DNA of 13,114 nt from an uncultured Eubacteriales bacterium (GTDB taxonomy: Bacteria; Bacillota; Clostridia; Oscillospirales; Ruminococcaceae): positions 1 through 13,114 of the forward strand of contig ONLC01000027.1 in the NCBI GenBank assembly GCA_900318545.1. Direction: 5' to 3'. Of the stretch, positions 6,905 through 13,114 are shown piece after piece. The translations under genes were made by a program, and so were the position numbers. The notes below the pieces were generated by a model. That model made no database searches and had not been told where the DNA came from. It worked only from the letters and a program-made list of their open reading frames with translations. Position 1 is the stretch's first letter. Every line of letters starts with the position of its first letter.

Positions 6905-7180
6905 TTGGATAAGTTCGGTTTTGCAATGTTCGGAGGCTACGACAAGCTGGAAACGCTTAAATATGTTGATCTGCTTACCAGTCATATATATCAGCTCGAG
7001 GATGCTCTCGGAAGTAAGAACAGGGGAGAAAACTATACTATACCGGACGAGGTCGGACCCTTTGATTTGAAGGTATCTGCACTCGGCGGCTTTGACAAGG
7101 GAGATGTAGATGCTTATATAAATGAGCTCACCGAAAAGATAAGGGAGCTTCGCAGAAGCTTACAGGCTGATGAGGCTTGA
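6905..7180 (+). CDS. Small DivIVA-like coiled-coil protein
   Basis: This gene encodes 91 residues if it starts at TTG 6905 (LDKFGFAMFGGYDKLE...). The protein carries two related motifs. FGGYDKLETLKYVDLL lies near the start, and LGGFDKGDVDAYINELTEK lies near the end. Both recall the DivIVA N-terminal signature GYdxxEVDxFLxxI, with predicted helix or coiled coil after each. DivIVA family proteins bind curved membrane and recruit partners to poles and division sites; a role of that kind is an inference. Start choice is uncertain. TTG 6905 has AGGGAG eight bases upstream. GTG at 6851 would add 18 unconvincing residues and lie only about 11 bases from the predicted transcription start. ATG at 6926 lacks a ribosome binding site. 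A second strong GGAAGGGAGGAAG at 6873-6885 lies too far upstream. The gene is single, between its own perfect promoter and a terminator. Confidence 0.65.
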   Translation: MDKFGFAMFGGYDKLETLKYVDLLTSHIYQLEDALGSKNRGENYTIPDEVGPFDLKVSALGGFDKGDVDAYINELTEKIRELRRSLQADEA

Positions 7181-7216
7181 TATAGAATTGAAAGGGTGCA
7201 GGCATTGTCTGCAGAG

Positions 7217-7247
7217 CCGCTGTCTTTTGACGGCGGTTTTATTTTTT
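7217..7247 (+). terminator. Intrinsic terminator after the DivIVA-like gene
   Basis: CCGCTGTC (7217-7224) pairs with GACGGCGG (7229-7236), with one wobble pair and a TTTT loop. A T-rich tract (TTTTATTTTTT, 7237-7247) follows. A small TGCAG/CTGCA inverted repeat lies just before it. Confidence 0.85.
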
Positions 7248-7355
7248 ATGAGTATAATAATCTGTAGTTTGTTTTAATAAAAATGTATATAAAGGCTTAT
7301 TATCGATAAACGGGTTAGCCATTTTTACCAAATACGAATTATTTAGGAAAAATGC

Positions 7356-7384
7356 TTGACTTGAACGACTTAAAATGATATAAT
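7356..7384 (+). promoter_or_regulatory. Sigma-A promoter of the polysaccharide kinase operon
   Basis: TTGACT (7356-7361), 17 bases and TATAAT (7379-7384). The leader is about 60 bases to the ATG at 7451, which has GGAAGG (7439-7444) six bases upstream. The A/T-rich stretch 7250-7350 before it holds nothing else I can identify. Confidence 0.8.
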
Positions 7385-7450
7385 ATTATCTGATGTATTC
7401 TGACTGAATGAAGATCTTGTCGGAAAATCTAGTGTAATGGAAGGTATAAT

Positions 7451-8959
7451 ATGGAAGAGCAAGAAATATCTTTACGTGACATTTTTGGGCTGCTGATAAG
7501 CAAGCTGTGGATCATTCTTCTTGCTGCGATAGTTGGCGGAGTCAGCGTGTTTGTAGTATCAAAGTTTATGATCGCACCTAAGTATTCGTCACACGTTTCG
7601 ATGTATGTAAAGAATAACAACGATACTGAAAAGCGTACCGTGTTAGATACACAGGCTATCATGGCTTCTAAATCTCTTGTAAACACTTACATACAGATCC
7701 TTAACGAAGACAGCGTAATGGATGAGGTAGCAAACAGGCTTACCGATCTGTATGAGAAGTCTGATCTTCGTGAGCATTTCTCCTTTGACAGCGAGGGCAA
7801 CATCACTGCTGACAGCGTGAGAGCCTGCTACACAATGGAGGCAGCCAACGAAACAGAGGTCCTTAAAATATCTGCGACCACTACCAACCCTAAGCTTTCT
7901 GCAAATCTTTGTAATATTATGGCAGATGTTGCACCCGATTTCATTATAAGAGTCGTAGGTGCAGGTTCTGTTGAAAAGATCGGTGATGCTAAGATCTACT
8001 ACGGAAAGGTATCTCCGAACGTATCAAGAAATACAATGCTGGGCTTCCTTGCAGGCGGAGTTATTGCAGTTGCGATAGTTCTGCTTATCAATGCACTTGA
8101 CAATACCGTCAAGGAGGCAAACGAGCTCAACGGCAAGTATCAGAAGCCTATCATCGGTGAGATAATGAGTATCGGCGGAAAGTCCTCCAAGGATAAGGAC
8201 GGTACAAACAACGATCGTAAGAAAAGGCTTCTTATGGGCAATTCCGATATACCGTTCAACATCGTCGAGAACTACAAGTCTATGAGAACAAACCTTATGT
8301 TCTCCCTTTCCACATATAAAAACAAGATAGTTGCTGTTTCCTCGTCTGACCCATCTGAGGGTAAATCGGTAACATCGGCAAATATCGCTATTACTATGGC
8401 AGAGACCGAGAATAAAGTACTTCTCATCGATGCAGATATGAGAAAGCCTGTTCAGCATAAGAACTTCAAGCTCAAGAACAAGGACGGCCTTTCGGCAGTT
8501 CTTTCGGGTGAGAAGAGCTTTGAGCAGTGCGTGTTCAGAGGCACCAAGGGCAACCTTGATATCCTTACATCAGGTGTTATCCCTCCGAACCCCTCAGAGC
8601 TGCTTGCATCTGATAATATGAAGGCTCTGCTCGATAAGGTAAAGGGCATTTATGATTACGTTATTATCGATGCTCCTCCTATTCTGCCAGTAACAGACGT
8701 TTTAGGACTCTCCGGAAGTATCGCAGGTGTTCTTGTAGTTGTAAGATACGGAAGAACTACCTTCAACGAGCTCGATGAGTGTTCTACAAAGCTTCAGCTT
8801 GCTAACTGCAATATGCTCGGATACGTTCTCAACGATATCAGCAAGAAGCATTCAGGTGCTTATTCCTATAAGTACAAATATAAGTATAAATACTATAAGT
8901 ACGATTATTCTTATAAGTATTCCGAAAGTCCCAAGCAGCCTGAAAGTGAGGAAGCATAG
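7451..8959 (+). CDS. Fused Wzz/BY-kinase: polysaccharide co-polymerase and tyrosine autokinase
   Basis: The protein has 502 residues. The N-terminal Wzz/CpsC-type half has two membrane segments (about 17-40 and 196-214) flanking an extracellular loop of about 155 residues. The cytoplasmic kinase half carries Walker A SDPSEGKS (299-306), Walker A' VLLIDADMRKP (323-333) and Walker B VIIDAPP (404-410), the signature of bacterial BY-kinases. The C-terminal tail (471-490) contains 11 tyrosines in 20 residues, the usual autophosphorylation cluster. Family knowledge: cycles of autophosphorylation and dephosphorylation control polymerisation and chain length of capsule or exopolysaccharide. Many Firmicutes split this into CpsC and CpsD, whereas here both are one polypeptide as in proteobacterial Wzc. 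It is followed 26 bases later by its predicted cognate phosphatase. No glycosyltransferase or Wzy gene is in the window, so the regulated locus is elsewhere or beyond the sequence shown. Confidence 0.92.
   Translation: MEEQEISLRDIFGLLISKLWIILLAAIVGGVSVFVVSKFMIAPKYSSHVSMYVKNNNDTEKRTVLDTQAIMASKSLVNTYIQILNEDSVMDEVANRLTDLYEKSDLREHFSFDSEGNITADSVRACYTMEAANETEVLKISATTTNPKLSANLCNIMADVAPDFIIRVVGAGSVEKIGDAKIYYGKVSPNVSRNTMLGFLAGGVIAVAIVLLINALDNTVKEANELNGKYQKPIIGEIMSIGGKSSKDKDGTNNDRKKRLLMGNSDIPFNIVENYKSMRTNLMFSLSTYKNKIVAVSSSDPSEGKSVTSANIAITMAETENKVLLIDADMRKPVQHKNFKLKNKDGLSAVLSGEKSFEQCVFRGTKGNLDILTSGVIPPNPSELLASDNMKALLDKVKGIYDYVIIDAPPILPVTDVLGLSGSIAGVLVVVRYGRTTFNELDECSTKLQLANCNMLGYVLNDISKKHSGAYSYKYKYKYKYYKYDYSYKYSESPKQPESEEA
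8861..8920. repeat. Imperfect 6-base tandem repeat encoding the tyrosine tail
   Basis: The segment is made of TAYAAR-type hexamers (TATAAG, TACAAA, TATAAA and similar) encoding alternating Tyr-Lys, with a few Tyr-Tyr, Asp and Ser interruptions. The DNA is low-complexity and could vary in length by slippage without shifting the frame, because each unit is six bases. Confidence 0.7.
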
Positions 8960-8985
8960 TTACAGAAACGGAGGCATGGTGCCCA

Positions 8986-9693
8986 ATGATAACAGATTAC
9001 CATAGTCATATAGTTCCCGGCATTGATGATGGCTCTGAGAGCATTGAAATGTCTCTGAAAATGATAAAGATGATGAAGCGTCAGGGCGTTGAAAGGGTGG
9101 TTGCAACACCGCATTTCTATGCTCACCGTGAACCGAAGGGCGTTGAGGCTTACATACAGAAGAGAAATGATGCGTTCTATTCACTAATGGCTGCCGACCC
9201 TGCAATAAAGGATATCCGCCTTGGAGCTGAGATAGCTATTGAAAAGGGAATAAGTGAGCTTGAGGGCATAGAGAATCTTGCAATTTCGGGAACAAGGCTT
9301 ATTCTGCTGGAACTGCCTTATGCACCCTACAGCGACTGGATGGGTGAGGAGGTTTACAACATCTCCTGCCAGTTCGACCTTATGCCGATCATTGCACATA
9401 TTCATCGCTACTCAACATGGTACAGCAAAAGTGATATCGAGTCTATGCTTGGATTTGATGCGATATTCCAGTTCAATGCGGAGGCCTTCGAGCATTTTGA
9501 TTCGAGAAGGTTCGTTTCAAAGGTCATCAATAAGGGCGTGCCCTATTGCTTTGGAACAGATGCTCATAATCTGTCGGAAAGAAAACCGAATTTCGAGTCT
9601 ATCATAAAAAAAGTAAAGAACGGCAGCAACTGGATAGAGAACTCCAATTCGCTGCTTGATGAGTATTCGCTTGAAAATGCTTCGCTATTTTGA
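8986..9693 (+). CDS. CpsB/YwqE-type PHP-family tyrosine-protein phosphatase
   Basis: This 235-residue protein is a PHP-fold metal-dependent phosphatase. Visible metal-ligand motifs in order are DYHSHIVPGIDDGS (4-17), ATPHFY (40-45), GAEIAI (80-85), PIIAHIHRY (134-142) and FGTDAHN (189-195). ELPYAPYSDWMGEEVYN at 109-125 is also typical of CpsB. Family knowledge: it dephosphorylates the tyrosine cluster of the associated BY-kinase, here the gene immediately upstream. The start is ATG 8986. GGAGG at 8970-8974 is 11 bases away, longer than ideal. The nearer ATG at 8976 is in another frame and reaches a stop after nine codons, so it cannot be the start. Kinase, phosphatase and the next small gene lie 17-26 bases apart, fitting one transcript. 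Confidence 0.9.
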   Translation: MITDYHSHIVPGIDDGSESIEMSLKMIKMMKRQGVERVVATPHFYAHREPKGVEAYIQKRNDAFYSLMAADPAIKDIRLGAEIAIEKGISELEGIENLAISGTRLILLELPYAPYSDWMGEEVYNISCQFDLMPIIAHIHRYSTWYSKSDIESMLGFDAIFQFNAEAFEHFDSRRFVSKVINKGVPYCFGTDAHNLSERKPNFESIIKKVKNGSNWIENSNSLLDEYSLENASLF

Positions 9694-9710
9694 GAGAAAG
9701 GATCAATACT

Positions 9711-10007
9711 ATGAAATTCAGACTTACAGTTAAGAAGAAGGTCGGAACTGCCATCGGACAGGAATTTACTGAGGCAGAGCCTGTTGCAACACTCGGCGTT
9801 GACGGCAGCTTTGAGGCTGATAACATCGGCTTTGCAAGGCGTGACTGCAATACCTATATTAGAGACTGGGCTGATGCAAATTCGATGAAGCTCAGAACTC
9901 AGAAGGACTGGACCAAGAATATCAAGACAAAGCTTCTTGAAAAACAGGTCACTATGCAGAGTGCAGAGGGTCCTCTTACCTTCGTTTTTATACTTGAACA
10001 GCTTTGA
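9711..10007 (+). CDS. Hypothetical 98-residue protein, third gene of kinase/phosphatase operon
   Basis: I do not recognise this family. The 98 residues start at ATG 9711, with AAAGGA about eight bases upstream; an in-frame TTG at 9690 overlaps the preceding gene and is less likely. The protein is soluble, with no signal peptide or membrane segment. A basic start (MKFRLTVKKK) is followed by an acidic stretch, then TYIRDWADANSMKLRTQKDW and a Lys/Gln-rich helix. It ends in a hydrophobic strand (TFVFILEQL). Only 17 bases separate it from the phosphatase stop, and a terminator follows, so it should be co-expressed with the tyrosine kinase and phosphatase. A modulator of that system is an inference from position only. 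Composition and codon use look like its neighbours. Confidence 0.72.
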   Translation: MKFRLTVKKKVGTAIGQEFTEAEPVATLGVDGSFEADNIGFARRDCNTYIRDWADANSMKLRTQKDWTKNIKTKLLEKQVTMQSAEGPLTFVFILEQL

Positions 10008-10014
10008 TATGTAC

Positions 10015-10042
10015 CGACTCGCAAAAACGAGTCGATTTTTTT
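10015..10042 (+). terminator. Intrinsic terminator of the kinase operon
   Basis: A perfect 7-bp stem, CGACTCG (10015-10021) with CGAGTCG (10028-10034), has a CAAAAA loop and is followed by seven T (10036-10042). It lies seven bases after the TGA stop. Confidence 0.92.
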
Positions 10043-10052
10043 GTGTAGGGTC

Positions 10053-10081
10053 TTGAAAAATAGGAAAAAAGGGTATATAAT
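10053..10081 (+). promoter_or_regulatory. Sigma-A promoter of the membrane protein/enzyme I unit
   Basis: TTGAAA (10053-10058), 17 bases and TATAAT (10076-10081). It comes directly after the previous terminator and about 50 bases before ATG 10131, which has GGAGGA at 10121-10126. Confidence 0.78.
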
Positions 10082-10130
10082 AATAGCAGCATATAATATG
10101 CCGATGTGGAGCAATTAACGGAGGAGCATA

Positions 10131-11072
10131 ATGAGTGAAGCTGCTGATATATCTAAGCATGGTAATGAAAACAGCCTTGCGTTTCGTAAAAAGATCGGGC
10201 ACTTTCTCTTGAGAGTCCTGTTCCTCGGACTGTGCTTCCTGATGACCCTTTTAATGGGACTGGCTATACTGTTTACTGTAGTGAATACAGATATGATCGC
10301 TGACGGTATAGTCGAGAATTTTGTTTTTAAGGGGATTTCTGCCGCTGATATAAGTGCAGGAAAATCTGTTGATGCTCAGATAGCAGTTGCTATAAGAAAT
10401 GAGCTTGAGGAACGCTACAGTGTGTCTGTTGATGACGAGCAGCTCCAAGGCATTATGGAACAGCTTGATGTTTCGGGCTTTTTGCAGAATTACCTCGACA
10501 GGTACACCGATTATATAAAAGAAACGGGACATCTTCCCGAGCTGGATATCAATGAGTATGTCGATATTATCGAGACCAATAAGCCTTTGATTGAGTATGT
10601 TACAGGCAAGAAGCTTAACGGAAGGTATTATAAGTATCAGAGCATAGTTGTCAAGAAGGTAAACGAGTATAATAAAAAGGCTAGGAGCTTCAACGAAAGA
10701 TTTGATAAGTTCTCTGAAATTAATAAGATACTCTCAAAGGACTATGTCTCTGCGACGGTAGGGACAGTGATAGGGCTTTTGTTTGTGCTATATGCTTATT
10801 TAAGGCGTAAACGAGGGTATAAGCTGTATACAACGTTCAGAGTATATACCTTTATGTTCATTGTAGCGACTCATGTGGTATATCTGTTCAGAAATGAAGT
10901 TATTAAAGCGTTTGTAAAGACGAAAACAGTTTCGGGAGCTATACTTAATAAAATGCTCCTTGAGATATTTGAGTATCCTGCATATACCTATATAACACTT
11001 GCGGTTTTGTTTGCAGTGCTCTGGGTGCTGTTTGCTTTGCCGTATTATAAGAGAAGCAATAAGTTGAAATGA
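10131..11072 (+). CDS. Unrecognised four-TM membrane protein
   Basis: I do not recognise this family. The 313 residues begin with a 23-residue cytoplasmic N-terminus. Membrane segment 1 spans about 24-51. A hydrophilic domain of about 155 residues (52-206) should lie outside the cell. Three more membrane segments follow at about 207-224, 236-253 and 283-304, and the C-terminus is basic and cytoplasmic (YYKRSNKLK). The outside domain contains a helical, acidic segment (SVDAQIAVAIRNELEERYSV, then DDEQLQGIMEQLD) and shows no enzymatic motif I can identify. The topology resembles other uncharacterised clostridial membrane proteins with an external alpha-helical domain. ATG 10131 is supported by GGAGGA four bases upstream. 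Only 27 bases, with no hairpin terminator, separate it from the enzyme I-like gene. Co-transcription is likely, but I cannot deduce a functional link. Confidence 0.78.
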   Translation: MSEAADISKHGNENSLAFRKKIGHFLLRVLFLGLCFLMTLLMGLAILFTVVNTDMIADGIVENFVFKGISAADISAGKSVDAQIAVAIRNELEERYSVSVDDEQLQGIMEQLDVSGFLQNYLDRYTDYIKETGHLPELDINEYVDIIETNKPLIEYVTGKKLNGRYYKYQSIVVKKVNEYNKKARSFNERFDKFSEINKILSKDYVSATVGTVIGLLFVLYAYLRRKRGYKLYTTFRVYTFMFIVATHVVYLFRNEVIKAFVKTKTVSGAILNKMLLEIFEYPAYTYITLAVLFAVLWVLFALPYYKRSNKLK

Positions 11073-11099
11073 GCTCGGCTCATTGAAAGAAGGAAGACA

Positions 11100-12776
11100 A
11101 TGAAGACGATAAGCGGAAAAGCCGTTGTAGGTGCTATTGCTCAGGGAACTATAGTGTTCTATCAGAGAAATGACCTTATCATCAGCAGGCGAAAGGTCAG
11201 CGATACAAAGCGTGAGCTTACCAGATATGAAAAAGCAAAGTCTGAGACCGAGCAGGAGCTTGACAGCTTCTATGAGGACGCACTTGAACGCCTTGGCGAG
11301 GAAAATGCTCAGATCTTTGTTATACACAAAATGATGCTTTTTGATGCTCAGTTTGATAACCGCATACAGAGCCTTATCACAGACAGCAGCTACAATGCCG
11401 AGTATGCCGTAGCCAGAGCCGCTATCGAGCTTACAAGAGTGCTTGCAAATAACGATTCTGACTATGTGCGTGAGAGAACTGCCGATGTCAGAGATATCTC
11501 CGAGAGACTTATAAGGCACCTGCTGAATGCTCAGACGGGTGAGATAGAGCTAAAGGAAAACTCCATAATCTGTGCGGACAGTATAATGCCCTCAGAGGCT
11601 ATGATGTTCGACAAAACAAAGATAGCAGCCTTCTGTACAGCTGCAGGAGCTGAGAACTCGCACGCATCTATTCTGGCCAGAAGTATGGATCTGCCGTGTA
11701 TAGTCTGCATGGGTGATGAGCTATGTGATGAACTCGACGGCAAGGAGGCAATAGTAGACGGCTATGAGGGTCTGCTTTTCGTTGAGCCTGACGAGATAAC
11801 AATAAGGCGTGCTCAGGACCGCATCAAGGTTGAGCAGAGAAAGCATGAGATGCTGACTACGCTGATCGGAGAGCCAAATGTAACAGCTGACGGCAGGAGC
11901 GTTCGTGTATGTGCGAGTGTTTATGACCTGTCCGAGGTGGAGAGCGCAGTATCAAACGATGCAGGCGGTATCGGGCTTTTCAGGAGTGAATCTCTGTATA
12001 TAGGAGAGAGAGTTTTCCCCGATGAGGAGCTGCTTTTCTATAATTACAGAAGAGTCCTTGAGGATATGAACGGCAGAGAGGTAACGCTTCTGACCTATGA
12101 TATGAGTGCCGAGATAACAGCGGATATACTCAATATGAAAAAGGAGCCAAACCCTGCACTGGGCTACAGATCAATAAGGGTCTGCCTTGAGCAGCAGGAC
12201 ATTTTCAAAACGCAGATAAGGGCAATGCTCAGGGCATCGGTCTACGGAAAAATGTCTATAATACTGCCTTTGATAGTCGATATCGGGGAGTTCCGCCATG
12301 CGAGAGCTATCATCAATGATGTGAAGGAGCAGCTTCGTGAGGAGGGTACAGCCTTCAGTGAGGACGTAAAGATAGGCGTAATGATAGAAACGCCTGCCGC
12401 AGTAATGACGAGTGACCTTTTGGCAAAGGAAGCGGACTTTTTCTGTATCGGCACGAACGATTTGGAGCAGTTTACACTTGCACTGGATAAAAACAACTCA
12501 AAGTATGACAGGATAAGACCCGAGAACAGCACCGCACTCCTGAGAATGATAAAGCTTGTCTGTGACAATGCCCACAGGAACGGTATCGAGGTAGGTGTGT
12601 GCGGAGAGCTTGCCTCAGACCTTTCAATGACAGAGATACTTCTGCAACTGGAGGTCGATATGCTGTCGGTAATGCCTTCAAGAGTTTTGCCGCTGAGAAA
12701 GGTCATCAGAGAGCTTAACCTCAGCGATGAAGAAAGGTCAAAGAACCTGATTTCGCAGTGCCTGCAGACACGGTAA
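11100..12776 (+). CDS. Divergent PTS enzyme I (PEP-protein phosphotransferase) homologue
   Basis: The 558 residues are collinear with enzyme I (usually about 570). The N-terminal half has the HPr-binding helices and the phosphohistidine swivel, with the active His in AGAENSHASILARS (H188). The C-terminal PEP-binding barrel keeps GGIGLFRSE (289-297), NPALGYRSIR (351-360, Arg332 equivalent) and RAMLRAS (374-380, Arg358 equivalent). It also keeps VMIETPAA (427-434, Glu431 equivalent), GTNDLEQ (451-457) and VCGELASD (500-507) with the catalytic Cys. The usual RTxDxGxDK segment reads LTYDMSAEI (331-339), so the first PEP-contacting Arg (Arg296 in E. coli) is Leu and the DK pair is EI. The ALDKNN segment has Lys where Arg465 is usual. 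The protein is therefore intact and conserved overall but may have reduced or altered PEP activity. It could be a specialised or regulatory enzyme I; no HPr or EII gene is nearby. The start has GAAGGAAG upstream. Confidence 0.82.
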   Translation: MKTISGKAVVGAIAQGTIVFYQRNDLIISRRKVSDTKRELTRYEKAKSETEQELDSFYEDALERLGEENAQIFVIHKMMLFDAQFDNRIQSLITDSSYNAEYAVARAAIELTRVLANNDSDYVRERTADVRDISERLIRHLLNAQTGEIELKENSIICADSIMPSEAMMFDKTKIAAFCTAAGAENSHASILARSMDLPCIVCMGDELCDELDGKEAIVDGYEGLLFVEPDEITIRRAQDRIKVEQRKHEMLTTLIGEPNVTADGRSVRVCASVYDLSEVESAVSNDAGGIGLFRSESLYIGERVFPDEELLFYNYRRVLEDMNGREVTLLTYDMSAEITADILNMKKEPNPALGYRSIRVCLEQQDIFKTQIRAMLRASVYGKMSIILPLIVDIGEFRHARAIINDVKEQLREEGTAFSEDVKIGVMIETPAAVMTSDLLAKEADFFCIGTNDLEQFTLALDKNNSKYDRIRPENSTALLRMIKLVCDNAHRNGIEVGVCGELASDLSMTEILLQLEVDMLSVMPSRVLPLRKVIRELNLSDEERSKNLISQCLQTR

Positions 12777-12820
12777 ACAAAACACCTGAGAGCTTAAGAC
12801 AGATACCTATATAGAAGTTT

Positions 12821-12852
12821 TGCCCCTGAGTGTTACAAAGCACTCAGGGGCA
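12821..12852 (+). terminator. Intrinsic terminator after the enzyme I-like gene
   Basis: A perfect 12-bp stem pairs TGCCCCTGAGTG (12821-12832) with CACTCAGGGGCA (12841-12852) around an 8-base loop, followed by TTGTGTTTATTTAT. The T-tract is interrupted, but the stem is very stable. It lies between convergent genes and lacks a good T-tract on the minus strand. Confidence 0.75.
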
Positions 12853-12887
12853 TTGTGTTTATTTATGTTGCTAAGATAAATCAGAAT

Positions 12888-13114
12888 TTACAAACTTTTC
12901 AGTTCCCTTATAAATTTTGGAAAAGCTGTCTGGTCTGTCATAAATTCAAATTTTAGCACATGGCTGCCTACATCGCCCTGTATATCACCTGACACCTTTA
13001 TGTGACCTGTTCGGTCGCAGTTGAACACGAGCCTATTGCCGTAACCTATTTCAATAAATGTTACTTCTTTTCTCCTAAATGCAATCATTTCTTCAAGTGC
13101 TGAAATGAATTTCT
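12888..13114 (-). CDS. C-terminal part of a probable WapI-family immunity protein, 5' partial
   Basis: The minus-strand frame is open to the window edge (about 75 residues visible), so the gene starts beyond it; ATG at 13088 is internal. The readable end contains EIGYGNRLVF, DRTGHIKVSGDI and a run from LKFEFMTDQTAF to the final FIRELKSL. This order, a GHIxVSG strand, then LxFxFxTDQT, then FxxEL, matches my recollection of the WapI-like immunity protein family of polymorphic toxin systems. If that is correct, it would neutralise a contact-dependent toxin, and a toxin or further immunity genes might lie to the right. I can see only the C-terminal part, so the assignment is tentative. It ends 35 bases from the hairpin after the enzyme I gene. 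Confidence 0.5.
   Translation of the reverse strand, partial: KFISALEEMIAFRRKEVTFIEIGYGNRLVFNCDRTGHIKVSGDIQGDVGSHVLKFEFMTDQTAFPKFIRELKSL

Noticed and set aside
9184..9607. Overlapping reading frames on both strands within the phosphatase gene
   Set aside because: They are shadows of the PHP phosphatase frame, with no ribosome binding site or recognisable product.
11100..12776. Enzyme I homologue as a pseudogene
   Set aside because: The frame is intact over 558 codons and most catalytic and structural motifs are conserved. Only the RTxDxGxDK segment and one arginine differ, which points to divergence and not decay.

Overview
The window looks like a chromosomal segment of a Gram-positive, low-to-mid GC Firmicute. 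I would guess Ruminococcus or another Oscillospiraceae relative. This is inferred from near-consensus sigma-A promoters (TTGACA-17-TATAAT), strong AGGAGG-type ribosome binding sites, a surface protein made of aromatic cell-wall-binding repeats, Smf/DprA, a DivIVA-like small protein and a CpsB-type PHP phosphatase. I see no rRNA, tRNA, CRISPR array, insertion sequence or prophage, so this is mostly an ordinary chromosomal region with some accessory surface functions.

Left part, plus strand. The window opens inside a class V aminotransferase (cysteine desulfurase family) gene whose N-terminus lies outside. Next comes a separately promoted 741-residue membrane-anchored protein built almost entirely of about 30 aromatic repeats, closed by an intrinsic terminator. 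A perfect promoter then drives a leader of about 240 nt with an attenuator-like terminator, a mutually exclusive helix and two further hairpins. It precedes an intact MgtE magnesium transporter/channel gene. I could not fit this leader to the M-box consensus, and it is the best candidate here for an undescribed regulatory RNA.

Middle, minus strand. A DUF445 (YheB-like) membrane protein gene and dprA form a tight two-gene operon. It converges on mgtE, and the two share a strong hairpin. Divergent from it, a perfect sigma-A promoter drives a short gene (91 residues from the best start) carrying two DivIVA-like GYD/GFD motifs.

Right part, plus strand. A polysaccharide regulation operon encodes a one-piece Wzz-BY-kinase fusion with an 11-tyrosine C-terminal tail, its predicted cognate CpsB/YwqE PHP tyrosine phosphatase, and a 98-residue protein of unknown function. 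It ends at a terminator. A second transcription unit encodes an unrecognised four-TM protein followed by a PTS enzyme I homologue. That homologue keeps its phosphorylated His and most PEP-domain residues but has lost the RTxDxGxDK signature. A hairpin terminator follows, and the minus strand at the right edge carries the C-terminal end of a probable WapI-family immunity protein.

Functionally, the kinase/phosphatase pair probably sets exopolysaccharide chain length and output. The repeat protein probably decorates the envelope, and mgtE probably answers to its own leader RNA. No single multi-gene novel system is evident. The strongest leads are the mgtE leader, the divergent enzyme I with its membrane partner, and the small operon genes of unknown role.
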